Shown in pieces: positions 54,817-62,320 of a stretch of 64,000 nucleotides of DNA. The notes below the pieces were generated by a model, which worked only from the letters and a program-made list of their open reading frames with translations, had not been told where the DNA came from and ran no database searches. Source of the DNA: Gemmatimonadota bacterium. Its GTDB lineage: Bacteria; Gemmatimonadota; Gemmatimonadetes; Longimicrobiales; Gaopeijiaceae. The stretch's first letter is position 1. Each line of letters starts with the position of its first letter. A program made the translations under genes and the position numbers. The stretch is from positions 62,001 through 126,000 of the forward strand of contig JADFSR010000006.1 of the NCBI GenBank assembly GCA_022560615.1, in the 5' to 3' direction.

Positions 54817-55593
54817 CTAATTCCTCCTTCTTCGGGGTGGGGTTGAGGTGGCGATCCCTGGCCGCTGCCGAGTGCGGTAGCTGTCGCCCTCGAGGACGAT
54901 CTGATAGGCGTTGTGCGCGAGGCGGTCGAGGGCGCTCTGAGCGAGGATGGGGTCATCGAAGAGGGGGATCCATTCGTCGATACTGCGGTTGGAAGTGACG
55001 ATGGCGGATGTGCGTCGGTGGCGCTCGATGATGATCTCGTAGAAGTCGCTGGACTGCTGGGCATTGAGGCGCCGGAGTCCAAAATCGTCAATGACGAGCA
55101 GATCAGGCGCGAGCAGAGAGCGGATGACCTTCTCGGTGGAGTTATCGGCCCTGGACTGGTGGATCATCTTGAGCAGGTGGTCGGATCGGAGGAAGAGCAC
55201 GCGGTGCCCTGCGCGGCAGGCAGCGTGGCCGAGGGCGCAGCGAGGAAGGTCTTGCCGACACCAACGGGCCCGAGGAAGAGGATGTCTTCGTGGCGGTCGA
55301 GGAAGCCGAGGCCGAAGAGATCACGTACGCGGTCGCGGTCGAAGGTGACTGGCGCGTCCCAGGTCGAAGTCCTCGAAGGTGTGGAGTTCGTCGAAGCCCG
55401 CACGATCGAGGCGGTTGGAGAGGTTCTTATGGTCACGACGTCCGATCTCGTCGGTGAGGGCGAGCTCGAGGAAGTCGAGCGGTGCGCGGCCACTCTTCTG
55501 GGCGTGGGCGGCGCGGTCGGGCAGCGTGGGCACGAGGCCACTGAGCTTGAGCCGCTTGAGCACGGCCTGGAGCGAGGGTTTGACGTCATTCAT
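54817..55593 (-). pseudogene. istB: IstB helper ATPase, two frameshifts
   Basis: The family sequence is spread over three frames. MNDVKPSLQAVLKRLKLSG opens at 55593. The frame shifts near 55350 into DILFLGPVGVGKTFLAA (Walker A), and again near 55205-55230 into LVIDDFGLRRLNAQQSSDFY (Walker B) and SIDEWIPLFDDPILAQSALD. The C-terminus has a proline/arginine tail. Each piece matches IstB, which loads IstA on DNA, so the gene is inactive unless these are sequencing errors. Confidence 0.85.
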
Positions 55594-56234
55594 GAGTCGG
55601 ACTCCTGGGTGGGTGCGTGTGAGAAGCTCCCTGGGGAGCGCAGGAAGCGGGTCTCGATGGGGATCACGGCGGCATCCTGGGCGATGGGCAGTTCGAGCTG
55701 ATCGAGATCCTTGAGGAGGATAGACTCCACGCGGCGGACGTTGATGAGCTCGAAGGCCAGGGCACGCCGGCAGGCCGACGCGACGCGATGCTCACCGTAC
55801 TTCTTGGTGAGGGGGAGCAGCTTCTGGGCCTGACGGATCTTGGTCCAGGGCAGCGTTCCGGAGAGGAGTTGCTCCATGAAGCGACCGATGTCGGAGCTGA
55901 GGGCCATGGCCTGGCGGATGATGCGCTGGGGGTCCCGGAGCGCGTAGGGCGTCAGTTCGGCGGGATAGTCGTTGTAGTCCGTGGATCGGCCGCCTGGGTC
56001 CTGACGGGGATGGGTCTTGATGAGGGAGCCACCGTCGTAGATGTGCACCAGCCCTGTGTCGGCACGGACCCAGACCTGTTGGCGGATGTAGCGCGTGGGG
56101 ACCGAGTACAGGGCCTTGCCGAAGTTGATGTGATGGTCCGGGTGGACCTTGCACGGCCACCGCCGACTTGCTCTCGCCCCGGCGTGTTTACGTACGTCGC
56201 CGGGGCATGGGTGGTCGTCGACACCATGCACCAA
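55590..56234 (-). pseudogene. istA: IstA transposase, C-terminal fragment
   Basis: About 200 residues of IstA C-terminus: VHPDHHINFGKALYSVPTRY, GSLIKTHPRQDPGGRSTDYN, ALSSDIGRFMEQLLSGTLPW and ELINVRRVESILLKDLDQLE. The integrase catalytic DDE core that should lie upstream is absent. The first 30 residues from the nominal ATG 56234 do not match the family, and the 5' edge is junction motif copy C. Inactive. Confidence 0.85.
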
Positions 56235-56239
56235 CGCCT
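56224..56239 (+). repeat. Junction motif copy C
   Basis: CCATGCACCAACGCCT, identical over 16 bp to copy B at 7170-7185, at the truncated 5' side of istA and 32 bp before glnN. Confidence 0.85.
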
Positions 56240-56271
56240 CTGGCGAACGCCAGTTGCGCTAAGTACTAAGT

Positions 56272-58386
56272 ATGGATCTCAAACCAATCGAGTTTCGAAA
56301 TATGCGCACCTACGCTCAGCCCGAACAGCCTGCTCCCATGCCAGAGGCCCTCGCCAACATCAACTCGAGGGTCCTTGATGATCGAATGCTGAAGAGGATC
56401 CTGAATCCGGAGATCTTCACAGCTTTCGCCGAATGCCGAGCCAGCGGACAGCGAATGTCCAAGGGAGCCGCGAACGAACTGGCGCAGTCCGTCCGCGAGT
56501 GGGCGCAATCCAGGGGGTGTGTCGGGTACTCCCACTTGTTCTCCCCCATGCGGGGAGCCCTGCACGGCGAGAAGCTCGAGACCTTCATGGGAATGGACTT
56601 TGAGACCGGCGACCTGATCGTAAACCTGTCGGGCTCGGAGCTCTTTCAGACCGAGACAGATGGCTCCTCGTTCCCCAACGGCGGTCTTCGGACGACCCAC
56701 GAGGCGGCCGCCTATATCGGCTGGGACATGCAATCGCCGCCGTTCGTGTACGGCCAGACGCTCTACATCCCTGCCGCCTTCGTAACGTGGACCGGCGCGG
56801 CGCTGGATCAGAAGACCCCGCTCCTGCGCTCCAGCGATGCGGTGAACAAACACGCGCTACGGATGTTGCGCCATCTGGGCGACACGCAAGCAAACAAGGT
56901 ATTCAGCAATGTGGGCTGGGAGCAGGAATTCTTCGTCGTCCCACGCGAGCATTATCTGGCGCGACCCGACCTCGTAGCCACCGGGCGGACGCTCTTTGGT
57001 CAGAAGCCACTCCGTGGTCAGGAGCAGTCCACCAACTACTTCGGCCGGATGCCGGTTGCGATTCGAGCGTATCTAGACGAGGCCAGGGACGTTATGTGGT
57101 CCATGGGGATCTCCATCGACTGCATCCACAACGAGGTAGCCCCGGCACAGTACGAGATCTCGCCCATCTTCAGCCTGGTCAACCTAGCCGCGGACACCAA
57201 CGTTCTGGCCATGGATGTGCTCCGCGACCTGGCCTATGAGCACGATCTGATGGTGCTCTTCCACGAGAAGCCGTTCGCAGGCATAAACGGCACCGGCAAA
57301 CACAACAACTGGGGCTTGAACACCGATACCCGGGACAACCTGTTTGTTCCGGGCGAGACCCCCGCCGAAAACCGGCGCTTTGTCGCCTTCCTCGCTGCCG
57401 TGCTGCGCGGGGTGAACAAGCACGGTGACCTGCTGCGCTGCGGGGTGTCCACCTCGGGGAATGACCACCGGCTCGGTGCCCAGGAGGCGCCCCCTCCCAT
57501 CATCACCGTCCACCTCGGGAAGTCCCTCGAGAAACACCTCAAAGGGATAGCGGCTGGCGGCGAGCTATCGGGGTATGGCCTGCACGACAAGTTGATTCAA
57601 GTGGCCACCAGCGTGGTGGATATCGAAGCCAACCTCGAGGACCGGAACCGAACTGCGCCGTTTCCCTGGTGCGGAAATCGCTTCGAGTTCCGCTCTATCG
57701 GGGGAAATCAGCACATCGCTTTCCCCCTCGCTCTGGTGAACACCGTCGTGGCCGAGGGCCTCAAGCACATGTGCGATCAGATGGACGCGGGCGCCGACGT
57801 CGACCAGGTGATCCGGGAGACCATCAAGGCTAACCAGGGGGTGCTCTTCTCGGGTGACGGCTACTCAAGCGCGCTCTACGAGCACGCGGAGGAGCACAAT
57901 CTGTTCCACCTCAAGAACAGCCCGGACGCCTATGAATGTCTGACCTCCACTAAAAACCTCAAGCTGTTCTCAGAGCTCGGGGTCTTCAGCGAGAAAGAAG
58001 CGCGAGCTCGGCAGAATGTGCTCCTTGAGGCCTACGCCACCGATCTCCAGATCGAGGCGAGGACGCTGATCCACATGATGCAAACCCTCATTGTGCCTGC
58101 TGTTCTCCAGGATCTCCAGAACATCGCAGCGTCCGGCTTTACCTCCCGAGCGCTCACGATGCGGCGCGAGCTCGCGCAGAGCTTGTTCACCGAGCTGGAT
58201 AGCCTGATTGAGGCGTTCGACGGGGCTGCCATTGACGATCCGATGGAGGCCGCGCGGTATGCCGAGGATGTCCTCAAGACGAGGCTGCTGGCGGCCCGCG
58301 AGGTGATCGATCCGCTGGAGGGCATGGTGGACTCGCGCCTCTGGCCGGTCCCCACCTACGATGAGCTGTTGCACAGCCATCTGTAG
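56272..58386 (+). CDS. glnN: Type III glutamine synthetase
   Basis: 704 residues, the length of GSIII rather than the 450-470 residues of GSI. Family markers are visible: VGYSHLFSPMRGALHGEKLE, NVGWEQEFFVV with the metal-binding Glu pair, INGTGKHNNWGLNTDTRDNL, STSGNDHRLGAQEAPPPI and NRFEFRSIGGNQHIAFP. It makes glutamine from glutamate, ammonia and ATP in the cytosol. It is followed by an ammonium transporter 82 bp on, a natural pair. The start ATG 56272 lies very near the IS21 remnant; an alternative Met is at codon 11. The upstream TAAGTACTAAGTA offers no clear ribosome binding site. Confidence 0.93.
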   Translation: MDLKPIEFRNMRTYAQPEQPAPMPEALANINSRVLDDRMLKRILNPEIFTAFAECRASGQRMSKGAANELAQSVREWAQSRGCVGYSHLFSPMRGALHGEKLETFMGMDFETGDLIVNLSGSELFQTETDGSSFPNGGLRTTHEAAAYIGWDMQSPPFVYGQTLYIPAAFVTWTGAALDQKTPLLRSSDAVNKHALRMLRHLGDTQANKVFSNVGWEQEFFVVPREHYLARPDLVATGRTLFGQKPLRGQEQSTNYFGRMPVAIRAYLDEARDVMWSMGISIDCIHNEVAPAQYEISPIFSLVNLAADTNVLAMDVLRDLAYEHDLMVLFHEKPFAGINGTGKHNNWGLNTDTRDNLFVPGETPAENRRFVAFLAAVLRGVNKHGDLLRCGVSTSGNDHRLGAQEAPPPIITVHLGKSLEKHLKGIAAGGELSGYGLHDKLIQVATSVVDIEANLEDRNRTAPFPWCGNRFEFRSIGGNQHIAFPLALVNTVVAEGLKHMCDQMDAGADVDQVIRETIKANQGVLFSGDGYSSALYEHAEEHNLFHLKNSPDAYECLTSTKNLKLFSELGVFSEKEARARQNVLLEAYATDLQIEARTLIHMMQTLIVPAVLQDLQNIAASGFTSRALTMRRELAQSLFTELDSLIEAFDGAAIDDPMEAARYAEDVLKTRLLAAREVIDPLEGMVDSRLWPVPTYDELLHSHL

Positions 58387-58468
58387 CCATCTCAAACGAT
58401 GATCCGATCTAATCACGACGCCCGGCGACGGCGCCGTCCAACAACCCATATAGAGACGTAGCCGACAC

Positions 58469-60091
58469 ATGCATCGGTTGAAGACACTCACTCCCGGGTT
58501 GCTACTCGCGGGGCTGCTCTGCCTTCTGGTTTTTGGTTTCCCCGAGACCGCCCTGGCACAAGAGAATGCGGAGCCGCAAAGCGTCGCATTCGTTGTCGGG
58601 ACCCTCTGGATACTCCTGGCTTCAGCCATGGTGTTCATGATGCACCTCGGCTTTGCGACTCTCGAGGCGGGTCTCGTCCAGGAGAAGAACACGGTCAACA
58701 TCCTCTTCAAGAATGTCACCATCGTGTCGATGGGCGTTCTCATCTACGCGCTGATCGGGTTCGGCCTGATGTATCCCGGTGAAGAGTTTGCCGGAGCCTT
58801 CTTCGGCTTCGCAGGATTTGGGATTGGCACCGACGCAAGTGGAATCACCAGTGCATACAACGAGAACTACACCTACTGGGCCGACTTCATCTTCCAGGCC
58901 ATGTTCGCCGCCACGGCGGTCACCATCGTCTCGGGTGCCGTGGCAGAGCGGGTGCGGATTCTGCCTTTCATGGTCTTTGCGTTCCTCTATCTGGCTTTGT
59001 GCTACCCGATAGTCGGTATGTGGAAGTGGGGTGGCGGGTTCCTCGACGCTATGCAGACGCCGTTCTACGACTTTGCCGGCTCGACGCTCGTCCACGGTGT
59101 GGGCGGTTGGGCTGCGCTCATGGGTTGCATCGTTCTGGGTCCGAGGCTCGGGAAGTACGACGGCGACAAGGTAAATACCTTGCAGCCAGGGAGCCTGCCC
59201 CTAGCCACGGTGGGTGTCTTTCTGCTGTGGTTCGGGTGGTTTGGATTCAACGGCGGCTCGGTTCTGTCGGCCGATCCCGGCGCCGTGTCCTATGTCTTCG
59301 TCACTACGTACCTGGGCGGTGCCGCAGGCGTCATGGGAGCCATGCTGGGCACGGTGGTGTTGATCAAGCATCTGGACCTCGCCATGGTCCTCAACGGCGC
59401 CCTCGCGGGGCTGGTGGGCGTTACCGCCGGTGCAGACCAGCTGGGTATCCTGGATGCAGTGGCCACCGGGTTTATCGCTGGCGTCCTCGTGGTCGCCGTG
59501 GTCCTGTTCCTTGATCGAAAGCTCAAGATCGACGATCCGGTCGGCGCCATCTCCGTTCACCTCGTCTGTGGCATCTGGGGTACCCTGGCGGTGGGCCTCC
59601 TAGGCAACCTGGCCTCGCCCTCTCAACTCCTGAGCCAGGTGATCGGGATCGTGAGCATCGGTGGCTTCTGCGCAGCCTTCTCCTTTGTGGTGTTCTTTAC
59701 CATGAAGAAGGCCAACTGGCTGAGGGTGGAAGAAGAGGTGGAGCTTGCTGGACTGGATATGCACGAGCACGGCGTCTCCGCCTATCGGGGGGAACGGGAC
59801 ACCAACCCTCCGACGGTCATGATCCTCTCACCGGCCTATGGATCCACGGTTTCCGGACGAATCGACGTCTTGGCCAACGCAATGGACAATCGAGGCGTGA
59901 GCGGCGTACGGTTCACTCTTGACGGGAATGACCTCGGTGAGGGCATTGAAGCTCCACCCTATGTCATGGTTTGGGACACGACGACGGCCAGCAACGGGGC
60001 GCATGTCCTCAAGGCTATCGCTTGGGATGCCGCCGGAAATCAGGGGGTCTCTGTCGAATTCAAGATCACGATCGACAACCCAGTCAGGTAG
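58469..60091 (+). CDS. amt: Ammonium transporter with C-terminal Ig-like domain
   Basis: 540 residues. A signal-like N-terminus is followed by an Amt/Rh core of 11 helices up to about residue 412. The twin pore histidines are found (STLVHGVGGWAALMG, H209, and ISVHLVCGIWGTL, H364). The regulatory C-terminal helix ELAGLDMHEHGVSAYRGE is typical of GlnK-controlled Amt. From about 445 to 540 there is an extra Ig-like domain (VMILSPAYGSTVSGRIDVLA and DNRGVSGVRFTLDGNDLGEG, HVLKAIAWDAAGN). Amt C-termini are normally cytosolic, so an Ig-fold there is unusual. Confidence 0.9.
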   Translation: MHRLKTLTPGLLLAGLLCLLVFGFPETALAQENAEPQSVAFVVGTLWILLASAMVFMMHLGFATLEAGLVQEKNTVNILFKNVTIVSMGVLIYALIGFGLMYPGEEFAGAFFGFAGFGIGTDASGITSAYNENYTYWADFIFQAMFAATAVTIVSGAVAERVRILPFMVFAFLYLALCYPIVGMWKWGGGFLDAMQTPFYDFAGSTLVHGVGGWAALMGCIVLGPRLGKYDGDKVNTLQPGSLPLATVGVFLLWFGWFGFNGGSVLSADPGAVSYVFVTTYLGGAAGVMGAMLGTVVLIKHLDLAMVLNGALAGLVGVTAGADQLGILDAVATGFIAGVLVVAVVLFLDRKLKIDDPVGAISVHLVCGIWGTLAVGLLGNLASPSQLLSQVIGIVSIGGFCAAFSFVVFFTMKKANWLRVEEEVELAGLDMHEHGVSAYRGERDTNPPTVMILSPAYGSTVSGRIDVLANAMDNRGVSGVRFTLDGNDLGEGIEAPPYVMVWDTTTASNGAHVLKAIAWDAAGNQGVSVEFKITIDNPVR

Positions 60092-60175
60092 ATCTTTGAT
60101 AACGTGTCGGAGACCAACCTAACCCCCTGTAAACTCACTGTTTAACGATCGGCTGGGTGCTGCAACAGGACTGGG

Positions 60176-60455
60176 TCAGGTGATCTGGCTCGAGCAGGTC
60201 GGATTGGGGCTGGTCACGCCTTCCAGACCCATGCGCCGCAGAAGTGCCTGGAACCGTGTGTGTGCACGGAGGATCGTGAACTCGGGTCTGACCGCGACCT
60301 CCCTGACAGATGAGCCGATCGGATGGCATAGGCCTCTTCGAGGTGGTCGAGCGCCCGGTCCAGGTCACCCAGACCGGTGGCTACCATCGCCGCAGCGTGG
60401 TAGCTGGCCGGTCCCTGGCTTCCGTCGAACTGCTGAAGAAGTGCCAGCGCCGCTC
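60176..60455 (-). pseudogene. TPR-protein 3' remnant, frameshifted
   Basis: On the minus strand, a TPR-like stretch (ALALLQQFDGSQGPASYHAA, TGLGDLDRALDHLEEAYAIR) changes frame near 60300-60310 and ends REVAVRPEFTILRAHTRFQA-LLRRMGLE, the typical end of a long TPR protein. It directly follows the broken MBL-fold gene at about 60455. It has no start of its own, so it is the scar of a deletion or rearrangement. Confidence 0.7.
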
Positions 60456-60629
60456 CGTGCCGTCCTCCGCACGGAGGAGAAACGAAGCGTGCGCGATGTA
60501 TTCAATCTCGACGCCGGGGCTCCGGGTGGCTGCGTCGCTTCGAGATGCCGCATCCGGGTCGCCCGCTTCCGCTGCGCACCCGGCCACCAGCACTGCGACA
60601 AGAATCCTAAGAGAGCCGGCGAGTCTCAA
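60456..60629 (-). pseudogene. MBL-fold lipoprotein, 5' fragment
   Basis: Starting at a TTG that overlaps the upstream stop as TTGA, about 58 codons encode a lipobox signal (LRILVAVLVAGCAAEAG) and the first strands of a metallo-beta-lactamase-fold protein (GVEIEYIAHASFLLRAEDG). The zinc-binding HxHxDH motif, which would follow, is absent. The reading frame runs into the TPR remnant and stops about 75 nt later (60381). Last cistron of the peptidase-PHP-membrane-protein operon. Confidence 0.7.
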
Positions 60630-61300
60630 TCCAAGCTCCCAGCCTGCTCGCTGACCGGCCATGTCAGCGTGCCACGCCCGCCGAAGTGCCGGCGCTCCTG
60701 GCTCTCGACGGAGGGATCCCGATACCGGATGAGGCTCGCCAAGTGGCGTTCGGTCGTCTTGCCGAGGGCCCTGGCGAGTGCGGTCGTTCCCTGCTCGAGG
60801 ATGTCGCCGACCTTTCGCGCGGGCATCGGCACTTTTCCGTCCCGGATCGCGCTGAGCCGCGCGAGGTGTTCGAGACTGTCCATGAAGCCGCGCACGGCAC
60901 CGACCGCCTCCGGGTCGTCATTGAGGAGGCGGCGGCTGCGCGTCCCGATGTTCAAGAATAGTCCCTCGGTGAAGTCCGGCAGCGGATCGTCAGCTCCCAC
61001 GGCATTCAGGATGCCGAGCACCTCGTCGGTGTCCATTTCCCGGGGTCCGCCCTGCCATACCCACACGACGTGCTCGACCGCGTGCAGCGTATCCCACGCG
61101 AGCTGACGGCCCCTCGTGTGGTGTCGCCGGCGCTCGAAGAACCACTCCACGACCGCGACCGTGACCACGATACCGACAAGCTCGGTCCCCAAGTTGGTCA
61201 GGATCGTGCCCGTGGGTGTGTTCACACCGATGAGGAAGGACCAGACGAGGATCAGGGCCGCGGTACCGAGGCACGCGGCGGTGACGATCCATCGGAGCAT
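60626..61300 (-). CDS. Membrane protein of unknown function with two N-terminal helices
   Basis: 224 residues. Two hydrophobic helices occur at the N-terminus (LRWIVTAACLGTAALILVWS, then ELVGIVVTVAVVEWFFERRR). The rest is a helical soluble domain (LAWDTLHAVEHVVWVWQGG, GFMDSLEHLARLSAIRDGK). No family is recognised. It begins 3 bp after the PHP gene stop and is coupled to the MBL fragment by TTGA. Its C-terminus ends in a cytosolic region if the helices form a hairpin. Confidence 0.7.
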   Translation of the reverse strand: MLRWIVTAACLGTAALILVWSFLIGVNTPTGTILTNLGTELVGIVVTVAVVEWFFERRRHHTRGRQLAWDTLHAVEHVVWVWQGGPREMDTDEVLGILNAVGADDPLPDFTEGLFLNIGTRSRRLLNDDPEAVGAVRGFMDSLEHLARLSAIRDGKVPMPARKVGDILEQGTTALARALGKTTERHLASLIRYRDPSVESQERRHFGGRGTLTWPVSEQAGSLD

Positions 61301-61303
61301 CAG

Positions 61304-62320
61304 CTATCTCCGGGTTACGAAGACGGGTTGGGTCCAGGCGACTCGACCTCCCGAGTCGGTCACCTTCGCTCGAACATAAGCTACGTCGTTGCCTCCGAGA
61401 TCGAACGCCGCAGGGTTCTCGTCGGTCTCTGCCAAGATCACCCCCGAAGGACCCGAGAAGACCGTGCTGAACCTGAAGTCGTCCAACTCTGAGATGTGGA
61501 TCTCGATGCGGTCGGGCGTAATCACTATGTCCGAGAGCGCGACACCCGTACTTGCGTAGAATCGACCCGCCTCGAGCGACGCCATGAGCTCCAGGGCATC
61601 CAGCGACGAGGCGTTCACCGCGACCCACCCTCGGCCTGGATTCACGCGGCCGGGCGCGAACTCTCCCTGGAAGTGATGCGCGTCGTCGACCGCGATTCCG
61701 TAGAGGACCTTGCCCTCCGTGAGCAAAATGTCCCAGATCTCTTCGAGACCCGGGCTGCCGCCGCCGCCTTCGTTGTGGACCGTCGGATGCCCGTTCCAGA
61801 TCTCGAGCAGTCTGTCGCGCTCGATTTGCCTCAGCTCGTCGGCTCCGAAGGACCAGCGGAAGTTCGGATGATTGATGTGCGGGACGCCCTCGACGTCGCG
61901 AATCGCGTCCACGTTCGCCTGGATGGTGGCGACGAGCGTCTCGGCCTGCCGCGCTTCGATGAGCCCGGGAATGTTCAGGCCGTTCACGTGAATCGACGCG
62001 TCCTCGAAGCTGGACGTGACTTCCTCGCCGGGGATCAGCAGGAACGTAGAGTCGACCAGGTGACTGAGCGCGGCGGGATCGGTAAAGACGTTGTGATCAG
62101 TGAGCACCAGAAAATCGTAGCCGTGGTCCTTGTACCACTGCGCTACATACTCGGGCGACGAATCTCCGTCACTCATCGTCGTGTGCGCGTGCGTGTTCCC
62201 CTTGTACCAGCGATCGCCTACGTCTTCCGGAACCTCGAACTCGTAGATTGCCTGCTCGGCGCAGGCCGTTGAGGCGAGCCACGCGAGCACGAAAGCGAGA
62301 CCCAGCGAGAGGCGCTTCAT
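61304..62320 (-). CDS. PHP-domain phosphoesterase-like lipoprotein
   Basis: 338 residues. The signal ends in a lipobox (LASTAC). The PHP metal-binding start is NTHAHTTMSDGDSSPEYVAQ; further His/Asp are in FLVLTDHNVFTDP, HINHPNFRW and AVDDAHHFQGEFA. The C-terminal domain is beta-rich (RFSTVFSGPSGVILAETDEN). PHP proteins hydrolyse phosphoesters; secreted members occur with peptidases or sugar enzymes. The start overlaps the upstream peptidase stop (ATGA). Confidence 0.85.
   Translation of the reverse strand: MKRLSLGLAFVLAWLASTACAEQAIYEFEVPEDVGDRWYKGNTHAHTTMSDGDSSPEYVAQWYKDHGYDFLVLTDHNVFTDPAALSHLVDSTFLLIPGEEVTSSFEDASIHVNGLNIPGLIEARQAETLVATIQANVDAIRDVEGVPHINHPNFRWSFGADELRQIERDRLLEIWNGHPTVHNEGGGGSPGLEEIWDILLTEGKVLYGIAVDDAHHFQGEFAPGRVNPGRGWVAVNASSLDALELMASLEAGRFYASTGVALSDIVITPDRIEIHISELDDFRFSTVFSGPSGVILAETDENPAAFDLGGNDVAYVRAKVTDSGGRVAWTQPVFVTRR

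Larger units (their letters stand above)
54699..56239 (-). mobile_element. Decayed IS21-family element
   Basis: The region contains IstA C-terminal and IstB reading frames on the minus strand. On the left (right end of the element) it has a TGTCAC start and IS21-type subterminal repeats. The istA 5' half with its catalytic core is missing, and the broken edge coincides with junction-motif copy C (56224-56239). IstB is split by frameshifts. The element is 32 bp from glnN, so it could carry outward transcription signals. Confidence 0.85.
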
